Below, in pieces: positions 6,851 through 14,571 of a stretch of DNA of 15,670 bases; positions within the stretch are counted from its first letter, which is position 1, and every line of letters begins with the position of its first letter. The DNA comes from Planctomycetota bacterium (GTDB lineage: Bacteria; Planctomycetota; SKW154). Below the pieces are notes generated by a model. That model saw only the letters and a program-made list of their open reading frames with translations, did no database searches and had not been told where the DNA came from. The stretch is from NCBI GenBank assembly GCA_026418755.1, contig JAOAAR010000012.1, positions 1 through 15,670 on the forward strand, read 5' to 3'. A program made the position numbers and the translations under genes.

Positions 6851-8461
6851 TTATTTCTCCTTCTGTGTAGGAACGGTGGGGGCTTTCCACTGCTCGGGGA
6901 CAGGGAAGATTCTCTCTTCACCATCAGAAGGTTTTGAATTGGGAGAGAATGCCTGCTTTCCCCACTCCATCCACTCCTCTTCTAACTTCTCAAAACTGGT
7001 TCCGAGTTCAGAAAGAATCTGAGGAATCTCCTTGCCGTCGACAAGGTTTGAGGCTATTGAATCGAGATAATCAGGATGTTTTTCCAGAAGGAAGGCGATA
7101 AGGCTTGCAAGTTGAGCGTAGTTGTTTATCGAGATAGGTTTTGTAAGAAGTTGCTCAAGCGGTTTAAAGAAGGTTTTCCCGTCTTTTGAGATGGGCTTTG
7201 AAAAATTGGTTATGTAGGTCTCGCGCTTGATTGATTCAGGATAGAGGCAGATTTGCAGATAATTGGCGATTCCTTCCTGAAGCCATGAGAAACGGGGGTG
7301 TCCCACGATGATTCTGAGTTCCCGAGCGATGACTGCGTGGACGAGTTCGTGAAAATAAACAGGGCGTTCAACACCGATTTTCTCATTATATGTTGAAGCA
7401 GAGATGTCTTGAACGGTGTAGCCACCTGCTTTTGGAGGCTCGATTGAGGCGCGCCAGATAAGCCCAAGCCGTTTATAAAATTGCTCGAAATCAGACTGCT
7501 GTTCGAATATCAGAAGGGAGACAGGATTCTCTTTACCAAACGGCCGACACGATTTCTTGAAGACCGCTTTGAGCCAGTCACGAATCGGACTCACCTTGTC
7601 AAGTATCTTCCTCAGGTCTTCGTCTGAGAACTTCTCAACTGCATCGGTAGCAATCAGGAAACCATCCTTCATCAGAAAGCGAGGCTTCTTACTCTGAAAT
7701 GCTATTAAGAGCAACAAGTTGGAGGAAAGAAAGGCGCTTTTGCCTTTGTTCTTTCCAGCAAAGAGTATTATTTCGTCAAGGAAAAATTCGCCCTCTCCAT
7801 TCTCAACTTCTAATGATAGGGTTCGGACTTCAGACCAGTCTCCTAATTGGTTATTTCCCCAGCGCCACAGAGGAAACGGCAAATCAAGCCGTGTCCACAC
7901 AGGACCAGTGTCAACAGTGAACACTCGCTGAAAGATTGGTCTCTCTTTCTCGTCGAGCGCAAGAAAGCGGAATCTCCAGGGTTCGCTTTTCGGTGCGGCT
8001 TTTATGTACAGTGAAAGTGAATGGTAATATGAAAGGTCAAGTTCTTCAGGAAGTTCTAAGCGTAAACTAGGCATCTCTTTCCGTTCTTTGGGGACAATAA
8101 CCTTAAGAAATCCTTCTTCTACGGCGGCTTCTTTCTCGTCAGTTTCATGCTTGGTCTCCACACCTGTTGCCTTGAAGTTCTTAGGAAGAGAGCCTTCGAA
8201 ATCAGCAAGGATAATGGCATCGCTTTCTTTTGGCTCCTCAGGTGGCTCGTCTGAATCTGAAGGCTTCCACTCAGAACCATCCCACCCTGCTACTGGGGGT
8301 TTATCGTTTGATGTGCAGAGTGTTTTTAAGATGGCGGTTGTTGCCGACTCATTCGCCGCAATTTTCGAAGTTAGGATGTTTGGGATGATGATTATAACGG
8401 CAATGGGGAAAGTCGCCATTATAGTTATCAGTTCAATCAACGCAAGCCCTTGCTTCTTCAT
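6851..8461 (-). CDS. Prepilin-type N-terminus fused to a beta domain and a gluzincin metallopeptidase
   Basis: The 536-residue protein starts MKKQG|LALIELITIM, a type IV prepilin/pseudopilin leader: Gly5 before the cleavage point and Glu10 as mature Glu5, followed by a long hydrophobic helix and PNILTSKIAANESA, much like PNLLxARxxAxExxA of pilins. Residues about 52-80 are an acidic Pro-rich linker. Residues 84-235 look like a beta-sandwich carbohydrate-binding-type module (DFEGSLP, SLSLYIKAA, FFLDEIILF). Residues 310-500 hold a peptidase-like domain with HELVH (His371, Glu372, His375) and WLQEGIANY (Glu396), the zinc-site pattern of peptidase MA/gluzincins. The domain would be exposed on the cell surface or in the periplasm. 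AAGGAG lies 6 bases before the ATG. No pilus genes adjoin it. The N-terminus and the zinc motif are both clear; the middle domain is a guess. Confidence 0.85.
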   Translation of the reverse strand: MKKQGLALIELITIMATFPIAVIIIIPNILTSKIAANESATTAILKTLCTSNDKPPVAGWDGSEWKPSDSDEPPEEPKESDAIILADFEGSLPKNFKATGVETKHETDEKEAAVEEGFLKVIVPKERKEMPSLRLELPEELDLSYYHSLSLYIKAAPKSEPWRFRFLALDEKERPIFQRVFTVDTGPVWTRLDLPFPLWRWGNNQLGDWSEVRTLSLEVENGEGEFFLDEIILFAGKNKGKSAFLSSNLLLLIAFQSKKPRFLMKDGFLIATDAVEKFSDEDLRKILDKVSPIRDWLKAVFKKSCRPFGKENPVSLLIFEQQSDFEQFYKRLGLIWRASIEPPKAGGYTVQDISASTYNEKIGVERPVYFHELVHAVIARELRIIVGHPRFSWLQEGIANYLQICLYPESIKRETYITNFSKPISKDGKTFFKPLEQLLTKPISINNYAQLASLIAFLLEKHPDYLDSIASNLVDGKEIPQILSELGTSFEKLEEEWMEWGKQAFSPNSKPSDGEERIFPVPEQWKAPTVPTQKEK

Positions 8462-8538
8462 AAAAAACTCCTTATGTTATTCAATCATACGCATTTCAAG
8501 GTTTGAGTGTTGGTTGAGTTTTCAAGCGTCGAATTTGG

Positions 8539-8567
8539 TTGAAGAGAGTTCCTTTATTGACTATACT
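8539..8567 (+). promoter_or_regulatory. Putative promoter of the porC operon
   Basis: TTGAAG (8539-8544) and TATACT (8562-8567) are 17 bases apart, in the 151-base region shared with the divergent pilin-peptidase gene. Transcription would begin near 8574, leaving a short leader. No convincing promoter for the divergent gene was found in the same region. Confidence 0.5.
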
Positions 8568-8612
8568 ATATGAGTTGGAGAAGGATTGGAGGGAAGAAAG
8601 ATAAAAAAGAGG

Positions 8613-9176
8613 ATGGTTGAAATAGTCTGGCATGCGCGGGGTGGGCAGGGTGCGAAGACGGCGGCGCAGATGGCTGCTCATGTTGCACTTGCGGAGGGTA
8701 AATTTGCGCAGGGATTCCCGGAATACGGACCTGAGAGGATGGGTGCGCCGACAAGAGGCTACACTCGAATCTCTGAAGGAGAGATTCGAGTCCATTGCGC
8801 GATTACGGCGCCTGATGTGGTCGTTGTTCTGGACGAGACGCTCGTAGGAAATGTGCCTATGACAGAAGGGGTGACAGAAGAAACGATTTTCATCGTGAAC
8901 AGCAGAAAGAGCCCCAAAGAGATAAAAGAGGCTCTCGGGGTTAAGAAGAACAGAGTTTATGTGATAGATGCAACAGGAATAGCCATTGACGAGTTGGGGC
9001 GTTCGATTCCAAATGTGCCGATGATGGGCGCTCTTGTGAGAGCAACAGGAATCCTCGGGCTCGACGGATTCAAAGAAGATGTGAGGAAAAAGTTCGGGAA
9101 AAAGTTCGGAGAGAAGATTGTTGCAGGCAACATAAGGGCGCTTGAACGGGCTTACACCGAAGTGAAGGAGGGGTAG
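8613..9176 (+). CDS. porC: 2-oxoacid:ferredoxin oxidoreductase, gamma subunit
   Basis: The 187-residue protein (from the ATG at 8613) begins MVEIVWHARGGQGAKTAA, the known start of PorC/VorC/KorC gamma subunits, followed by FPEYGPERMGAPTRGY and PDVVVVLDETL. The gamma subunit is a structural part of the enzyme that oxidises pyruvate or another 2-oxoacid with coenzyme A and ferredoxin to give acetyl-CoA (or acyl-CoA) and carbon dioxide. WHGRGGQG has become WHARGGQG, a small change. Start choice is uncertain: the family begins at this ATG, but AAGAGG lies directly against it, whereas a TTG at 8586 has GGAG five bases upstream and would add nine residues. porD begins 2 bases after the stop. Which 2-oxoacid is used cannot be decided without the alpha and beta subunits. 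Confidence 0.92.
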   Translation: MVEIVWHARGGQGAKTAAQMAAHVALAEGKFAQGFPEYGPERMGAPTRGYTRISEGEIRVHCAITAPDVVVVLDETLVGNVPMTEGVTEETIFIVNSRKSPKEIKEALGVKKNRVYVIDATGIAIDELGRSIPNVPMMGALVRATGILGLDGFKEDVRKKFGKKFGEKIVAGNIRALERAYTEVKEG

Positions 9177-9178
9177 CA

Positions 9179-9457
9179 ATGAAGGAATGCAGGCGTTGGG
9201 AGAATGAGCCGATAGCAGGTATTGTTCCTGAAGCAGGGAACTCTGTAAAATATGAGACCGGCTCCTGGCGGACATACAAGCCTATATGGGACGAAAAAAA
9301 ATGTAACCAATGTTTTCGATGTTATCTGTTTTGTCCTGATATGTCGGTTCTGTTAAAAAATGGGAAGGTGAGTGGTATTGATTACAGGTACTGCAAAGGG
9401 TGTGGCATTTGCGCAAACGAATGCCCCAAACAAGCCATCAAAATGGTATTGGGTTAA
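9179..9457 (+). CDS. porD: 2-oxoacid:ferredoxin oxidoreductase, delta (2[4Fe-4S]) subunit
   Basis: The 92-residue protein has two ferredoxin-type cysteine sets, Cys42/45/48/52 and Cys72/75/78/82, after a short N-terminal extension with SWRTYKPIWDEKKC, which is characteristic of PorD/VorD. It accepts electrons from the alpha-beta part of the enzyme and passes them to ferredoxin. An AAGGAGGGG ribosome site lies just before the ATG at 9179, and the gene begins 2 bases after porC, so coupling is likely. In many anaerobes porA and porB follow at once; here an ATPase-like gene follows after 14 bases. This is a normal gene in an incomplete cluster. Confidence 0.93.
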   Translation: MKECRRWENEPIAGIVPEAGNSVKYETGSWRTYKPIWDEKKCNQCFRCYLFCPDMSVLLKNGKVSGIDYRYCKGCGICANECPKQAIKMVLG

Positions 9458-9471
9458 CAGAAGGGAGAAAG

Positions 9472-10557
9472 ATGAAGAGGTTGTATGTAACAGCGACGAA
9501 GATGAACGATGGGAAGACCTTGATTTCACTCGGCTTGATGGCGTTCTTTGCAGAGAAGTTCAACAAAGTCGGCTACATAAAACCATTAGGTTTGAAGGAT
9601 GTACGTGCACCAGGTTACGAGGTGGACGGAGACGCTCTTCTAATGGCACGGACGCACAGAATCCATGCCCACATCCAGGATATGAGCCCCGTAACGGTTG
9701 ATAGAGATTCGATAAAGGAATACTTCGAGGAGAAAAAGCAGAAGGAGTTATTGGAGAATGTGAAGGAGGCGTTTGAGAGAGTGGCGAGGGACAAAGACTT
9801 TGTTTTAATAGAAGGGACAGGGCACGCAGGAGTGGGTTCGATTTTCGGCTTACCAAATGCGAGAGTTGCAAAGGAGTTAGGTGCGAAGGTGCTTTTGGTG
9901 ACTTCTGGTGGGATTGGGCATCCTTTAGACGAAGTGGCGCTAAATGTGGGTTTTTTCAAAGGATATGGAGTCGAAGTAATAGGAGTAGTTTTCAACAAAG
10001 TACGCTCCCATGAGTTTGAAACAGTGAAGACAATCTGTGCACCGGTATTGGAGCGGTTCGGGACGAGGTTGTTAGGAGTAGTTCCTCATAACAAGGGTTT
10101 GGATATGCCAACAATGATGGAGGTGTTGGAGCGAACAAGAGGACGATTGATTTTGGGGGAGAAGTTTCTTTCAAACCGCATCCATTCAGTTCAGATAGGT
10201 GCGATGAGCGCTCAAGGAGCGTTGGCAAGATTGAGGGATAATACTCTGATTGTGACAGGAGGTGACAGAGCGGATTTGCTGCTTTCGGTGATAATAAGGG
10301 GATTGGTCTCTGCGGAAAAATTGGATATTGCAGGAGTTGTTTTGACAGGAGGAATGCTTCCCTCTCCGGAAGTACTTGAGGTGTTGAAGAAGATGCGGTT
10401 CCCGGTAATAAGTGTGGAAGAGGATTCTTATACGACCACATCGCTGATAAAGGGCATTGACTTGAAGATTTCACCGTCGGACGAATCCAAGATTTCTACT
10501 GCGATAGACCTTGTGAGGAGATATGTTGAGACGGAAAAGATTCTGGGACTTTTGTAA
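9472..10557 (+). CDS. BioD-like/DRTGG-domain ATPase (phosphotransacetylase N-terminal-like)
   Basis: The 361-residue protein has an N-terminal P-loop region (MKRLYVTATKMNDGKTLISL, with NDGKT at 12-16), GYIKPLG (34-40), a Walker-B-like VLIEGTGH (111-118), and a C-terminal DRTGG domain (about 215-325) with VTGGDRAD. This is the architecture of the BioD-like N-terminal part of long phosphotransacetylases (COG0857), without the acetyltransferase domain. In Pta that part is regulatory. The start ATG at 9472 has AAGGGAG upstream at good spacing; a longer frame from a GTG-like/ATG start at 9400 would overlap porD by 58 bases and is rejected. It is the third gene of the porC operon, which suggests a role in acetyl-CoA/acetyl-phosphate or redox sensing. 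No activity is known. The Walker A is divergent from the GxxxxGKT of BioD. Confidence 0.82.
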   Translation: MKRLYVTATKMNDGKTLISLGLMAFFAEKFNKVGYIKPLGLKDVRAPGYEVDGDALLMARTHRIHAHIQDMSPVTVDRDSIKEYFEEKKQKELLENVKEAFERVARDKDFVLIEGTGHAGVGSIFGLPNARVAKELGAKVLLVTSGGIGHPLDEVALNVGFFKGYGVEVIGVVFNKVRSHEFETVKTICAPVLERFGTRLLGVVPHNKGLDMPTMMEVLERTRGRLILGEKFLSNRIHSVQIGAMSAQGALARLRDNTLIVTGGDRADLLLSVIIRGLVSAEKLDIAGVVLTGGMLPSPEVLEVLKKMRFPVISVEEDSYTTTSLIKGIDLKISPSDESKISTAIDLVRRYVETEKILGLL

Positions 10558-10571
10558 TATGAGATTTTTTC

Positions 10572-10600
10572 TTGACAGAAAGCGGAGGATTAGATAGAAA
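10572..10600 (+). promoter_or_regulatory. Putative promoter of the HU gene
   Basis: A perfect TTGACA (10572-10577) is followed after 17 bases by TAGAAA (10595-10600), a 4 of 6 match. Transcription would begin near 10607, leaving about 45 bases of leader before the HU start. The 94-base gap after the preceding gene also fits a separate transcription unit. No clear terminator lies before it. Confidence 0.5.
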
Positions 10601-10651
10601 GGGTGATTGCAGCTAAGGCTTTTAAGGCATCTTTTGGAGGTGTGAAGAAGG

Positions 10652-10930
10652 ATGACTAAGAGAGAGATTGTAAAATGGGTGACTGAGAAGTGTGGCATTT
10701 CCCAGTTGTTGGCGAAGGAGGTAGTTCAGGAAACTTTGGATGCGATGGTTGAACAGATTGTGAAGGAAGGGCGGCTTGAGTTGCGCAACTTCGGAGTGTT
10801 CGAGGTGAAGGAGAGGAAGCAGCGTGTAGCGAGAAATCCTCGCACAGGAGAGAAAGTAATGGTCCCCAAGAGGAAGGTGGTGACATTCAAGCCTGGTAAG
10901 ATAATGGAGGCGAGGGTGAAGAAGGGTTGA
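10652..10930 (+). CDS. HU/IHF-family DNA-binding protein
   Basis: The 92-residue protein matches the HU/IHF family over its whole length: N-terminal helices (MTKREIVKWVTEKCGISQ), the GRLELRNFGVFEVKER turn-strand, the DNA-arm with ARNPRTGEKVMVPKRKV, and the closing TFKPGKIMEARVKKG. It binds and bends DNA as a dimer. The Arg-Asn-Pro-Arg-Thr-Gly sequence holds the proline that intercalates into DNA. GGAGG (10636-10640) stands 11 bases upstream of ATG 10652, with AAGAAGG nearer. The large kinase-like gene follows after 31 bases, so they may be cotranscribed. Whether this is HU or a specialised IHF-like member cannot be told. Confidence 0.95.
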   Translation: MTKREIVKWVTEKCGISQLLAKEVVQETLDAMVEQIVKEGRLELRNFGVFEVKERKQRVARNPRTGEKVMVPKRKVVTFKPGKIMEARVKKG

Positions 10931-10961
10931 TGTGAGAAGAGCGGGATAATAGCGAGGCGCG

Positions 10962-13900
10962 ATGAAGGAGAATCGAAGCGAAGAGCAATTTGGTCAGTTG
11001 GTGGTGGTTTTAGGCTTTGCTTCTCCGGTAGTTGTTTCTGAGTGCATTCGAGTACAGAAGAGTCTGTTGGAGAAGGGGGAGAGGAAGCCGTTAGGGCAAC
11101 TCCTTGTCGAACGCGGTATTTTAAGCATTGAGCAGGTGAGGCAGGTATTGTTAAGACAAGGAATGACTCTTCTTGTCTGCAAGTCTTGTAAGTCTAAGTT
11201 TAATCTGGCAGACCCTTATTCAGGAGATTTGTTCAAATGCCGTATATGTGGCGCTTCTGTCTATGTAGCGGAGACGCCTGAGGAGACAGAAGAAGAGAAA
11301 GAGAAAAAGTCTGATTTGCTCATAGGGGCGAATCTGGCAGGGTGTCGAATCACAGAGCAAATCGGCGAAGATGCTGTGACCCGTTCATATAAGGCATGGC
11401 AGCAGGCGCATCAGTGCGATGTGGTGATGCGCATTCTGAAGGACGAGTACTCAAAAGACAAGGAGTTGATAAAGTTATTTTTGAAGGAGGCGGCAGCTGC
11501 ATCCAAAGTGCGCCATTTTGCAATTGCGCCGATATACGATGTGGGTCAAGCAGAAGGATATTTCTATGTATGCCACGGCTATGTCAGAGGGGAGAACCTG
11601 AGAGAGAGGATGGAGCGAGAGGGGCGTCCTCCTGTCCGCCGTGCAGTGGCAAATGTTCTTCATATCACCAGCGGTATGGCTCTGGCTCACAAAACCGGTA
11701 TTGTTCACCGTGACATACAACCGACAACCATCATATACAGTGAGAATAAGAACCGTCCAGTTCTCACAGGACTTGGTTTTATCAAACGCCCGAGCGAATG
11801 TTCAAAGTTTGGAGAAGCAGGAGTTATTTTTAGTCCTCCTGGCTTTATGGCTCCTGAGCAGATGAAAGCATATTCTTCTGCGGACGCTCGTTCCGATGTG
11901 TTCTCGTTGTGCGCAGTTCTGTTCTATATGCTGGTTGGAGAGCCGCCTTTTAAGGGAGATGACCCGATTGAGGTTCTCGCAGCGAATCTGGAAGGGAGGC
12001 GTCCGTGCTTGGGCGACATAACGGACGGGTTGCCGAGGGAGTTGTGCTCCTTGGTAGATAAAGGACTCTCGCGTCATCCTGACCAGCGTTATGCAAATGC
12101 AGAAGAGTTGAGGTTGGAGTTGGAGAAGATATCCGAGATTCCACTTCCTGCGCAACCTGTGAAAGTGTTGCCAAGGTCGCCTGCGCTGGAGGGAGCCGAA
12201 CTCTCTGTGACTGATGAGGAGAAAGGGGGAGGGGTAGATGAGTATCATCTGGATTTGGCTCCGCTACCGGAAGAGGAGTTAAAACTCGCAGACGAGGAGC
12301 CAGAGAAAGACAAACCTGTTAAGGTGGAGGTTTCTTCGAGAGAGGAGCCACCCGTATTGAGTGAGGAGGAGAAGGCTCAAATAATAGAGGAGATAGAGAA
12401 ACCTTCTGAGAGAGTTTCTCTTGAGGAGAAGAGGGCGGAGGAAGTTGCGGAAACAGAAAAGAAGCCTCCTCTTCAAACAGTGGTTGAGGTTATGAGGAAG
12501 AGAGCAGGCGTTGTAGTTTTGGGTGGCATAGGGGTAGTGGTTCTTATCGTATTGCTGGTTCTTCTTTTGAGCGGCGGGGAGACGGAAAAGGATGGGGCGA
12601 AGGTGTCTGAGAGCGAAGTTGCTTTCAGGGCGCTGGAGAGTTTTGTGCTGACTAACAGGGAGAACCCTGAACAGTATGAAGAGATACTCTCCCGCTGCAA
12701 GGAGTTTATTAAAGGGCATCCGACAGGAGAGTATTCTCGGAAAGTTGGGCTCTGGATTTCCGATTACGAAAGTAGGGTGAGAGAGGAAAGGATAAAGAGA
12801 GAGTGGGAGGAGTTGAAGGAGAGTGTTAAGAAAGTGGAGCAGGATGCCTCTGGGGTGGACGAAGTGGTCAAGAGATTGGAAGAGTTTGCGAGGAAACATT
12901 TGCAGCATCCGCTTGGGGGAGAGGCGAAGAAGGCTGCGGAGAAGTTGAATCTGGAGCGGATGAGGCTGAAGGCGGAGGAGTTTCTGACGAAATTGGAGAA
13001 TGAGGTGAGACAGTTGTATGGTGAAGGGAGGTATAAGGATGCACTCGCGCTTATTGAGCGGGGGATGCCGCCTGAGTTTGAGCAAAGGCGGTATGAGGGG
13101 CGTCTGCGTGAGATGCGCGATGCGGTGTTGGTTGATGCTGAAGGGAGGTTCGGAAGACTAAAGGAAAAAGCGGAAAGACTTGTGAAAGAAGGAAAGATAG
13201 AGGAGGCGATAAGAGAGTTAGGGCAGGTTGAAGCATTTGGGATAAAGAGTCTTGCGCAGTCTGCTGAGAAGGAGATTTGGCGGCTAAGGGAGGAGTTCAG
13301 GCGGAAACTGTGGGTGCGGAGGCTGGTGGTGCAAGCGGCGTTAGACGAGGCATACAGCAAGGCTGCGGAAGGAGATTATGAAGGTGCAAAAACATCCATT
13401 GAAGAGGTCTTGAAAGATGGATTGATAAAAGAGAATCACGGCACGTTGTTGGAGAGTATGCTGTTCTATCTCGACGCCGCAAGGAGTTTTACTAGTGCTC
13501 ACCTCGACTACCTCAAAAAACAGGTAGGGACAAGAATAGAACTACGGACAGTAAAAGGAATCCTTCTTGAGGGGGTGCTGGAGAGAGTTGACGAGAAAGA
13601 GTTACAGATAGGGAGCAATCCTCCTGTTTCTATGGATGATGTGCCTTATGAGAAGAAATGCGAGTTTGCTCGACTGGCGTTGGGGGGGACGACGACGGAA
13701 GCAATCGCTGCGGAGGCAGCCTTTAGGTATTTCCGTGGAGAAATCTCCTCTGCTTACGAGTTGGTCTCTCAAAAGAAAGATGATAGACTAACAGCAATGG
13801 AGCGCCTCTTCTCTCTGGCTCAGTTCATGACACGCGTGACTCGCAACAGAGTGCTTTTCAACGGCGTGGATACGAAGTTCTTCAAAACGACCACCACAAA

Positions 13901-14354
13901 ACTGACAGTGAAAGATTTGGAAGATGAACCAGAGAAAGTTCTTTTCTGCGAAAAAGCAGGTCGAGTCTCTCTTAAAGAGACGGTCATAGGAGACTACATA
14001 TTCCGCTTCTCGTTCCGTCTTCTCAAAGGTTCTCCAGGACTTGTAGTGTGTCTTCCCTACGATGCCCAGAACTATGTGAACCTTGAGTTCTCCTGCGGCG
14101 AAGGCGTCGCGCAGATAAGAGAAGCAAAAACGGTCAGAGGTGCAAAGATTGCCCTCTATCCTGAAATCTGGTACGATGTGGAAGCCCGTTTCATAAACAA
14201 CTCCTATACGGTCCTGTTAGACGGCAAAGAAGTGCTGATAGTCTCTCAACGCCCCCTCTTCCTTGAGACAGGTGGAGGAAGCATCCTCGGCTTTAATATC
14301 TTGGGCGAAGGTTGCATACTGAAGAGTATTCAGTTGCTGGAGACACGCTACTGA
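10962..14354 (+). CDS. Large membrane protein kinase-like protein, predicted pseudokinase
   Basis: The 1130-residue protein has, in order: two helical GspE-N/MshEN-like units (about 8-66; FGQLVVVLGF and PLGQLLVERGIL), a zinc ribbon (Cys73/76 and Cys93/96), a Ser/Thr-kinase fold (about 126-390), an acidic Glu-rich linker (410-500), a transmembrane segment (about 514-537), a helical/coiled-coil TPR-like region (550-850), a small beta module (about 853-895, TVKGILLEGVLERV), and a C-terminal concanavalin-like domain (about 1005-1128, YTVLLDGKEVLI). The fold keeps HRD (Asp251) and APE (297-299), but the ATP-binding lysine is Arg157 (VVMRIL), HRDIKPEN is HRDIQPTT, and DFG is GLG (Gly270). The Gly-rich loop is also degenerate (IGEDAVTRSYKA). 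So it is probably a non-catalytic sensor or scaffold. It lies 31 bases after an HU gene. The ATG at 10962 has a weak AGCGAGG ribosome site. Confidence 0.88.
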   Translation: MKENRSEEQFGQLVVVLGFASPVVVSECIRVQKSLLEKGERKPLGQLLVERGILSIEQVRQVLLRQGMTLLVCKSCKSKFNLADPYSGDLFKCRICGASVYVAETPEETEEEKEKKSDLLIGANLAGCRITEQIGEDAVTRSYKAWQQAHQCDVVMRILKDEYSKDKELIKLFLKEAAAASKVRHFAIAPIYDVGQAEGYFYVCHGYVRGENLRERMEREGRPPVRRAVANVLHITSGMALAHKTGIVHRDIQPTTIIYSENKNRPVLTGLGFIKRPSECSKFGEAGVIFSPPGFMAPEQMKAYSSADARSDVFSLCAVLFYMLVGEPPFKGDDPIEVLAANLEGRRPCLGDITDGLPRELCSLVDKGLSRHPDQRYANAEELRLELEKISEIPLPAQPVKVLPRSPALEGAELSVTDEEKGGGVDEYHLDLAPLPEEELKLADEEPEKDKPVKVEVSSREEPPVLSEEEKAQIIEEIEKPSERVSLEEKRAEEVAETEKKPPLQTVVEVMRKRAGVVVLGGIGVVVLIVLLVLLLSGGETEKDGAKVSESEVAFRALESFVLTNRENPEQYEEILSRCKEFIKGHPTGEYSRKVGLWISDYESRVREERIKREWEELKESVKKVEQDASGVDEVVKRLEEFARKHLQHPLGGEAKKAAEKLNLERMRLKAEEFLTKLENEVRQLYGEGRYKDALALIERGMPPEFEQRRYEGRLREMRDAVLVDAEGRFGRLKEKAERLVKEGKIEEAIRELGQVEAFGIKSLAQSAEKEIWRLREEFRRKLWVRRLVVQAALDEAYSKAAEGDYEGAKTSIEEVLKDGLIKENHGTLLESMLFYLDAARSFTSAHLDYLKKQVGTRIELRTVKGILLEGVLERVDEKELQIGSNPPVSMDDVPYEKKCEFARLALGGTTTEAIAAEAAFRYFRGEISSAYELVSQKKDDRLTAMERLFSLAQFMTRVTRNRVLFNGVDTKFFKTTTTKLTVKDLEDEPEKVLFCEKAGRVSLKETVIGDYIFRFSFRLLKGSPGLVVCLPYDAQNYVNLEFSCGEGVAQIREAKTVRGAKIALYPEIWYDVEARFINNSYTVLLDGKEVLIVSQRPLFLETGGGSILGFNILGEGCILKSIQLLETRY

Positions 14355-14428
14355 CAAAGTAGAGGCGTGCCATCAAGACCCTTGTAGGTTAGAGCAACAC
14401 AAGTCAAAGGAAATAGCTTAGTTGTGAT

Positions 14429-14457
14429 TTTTCCCCTGTTGCTTCAAATGGGGAAAA
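14429..14457. other. Inverted repeat in the convergent gap before folC
   Basis: TTTTCCCC (14429-14436) and GGGGAAAA (14450-14457) form a perfect 8-base stem with a 13-base loop in the 217 bases between the convergent kinase-like and folC genes. There is no T-run after either arm, so it is not a typical intrinsic terminator, though it may still end or protect a transcript. Nothing else is recognised in this gap. Confidence 0.3.
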
Positions 14458-14571
14458 TTGCCTCGGAAAAGGTGTGGTGAACTCATTCTGAAAGAAGTCC
14501 TGTATGAGAAGTTACACAAGAAGTTTGTTCTGATTGTGTTATCTCGTAACGCATCTTACTTAAGCAGACTT

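Noticed and set aside
8462..8612. A promoter for the pilin-peptidase gene (TATGAT near 8489 on the minus strand).
   Set aside because: No -35 hexamer at suitable spacing; evidence insufficient to list.
14355..14428. A tRNA-like segment (GGTTAGAGCAAC) after the kinase-like gene.
   Set aside because: No acceptor, anticodon or T-arm pairing could be assembled around it.
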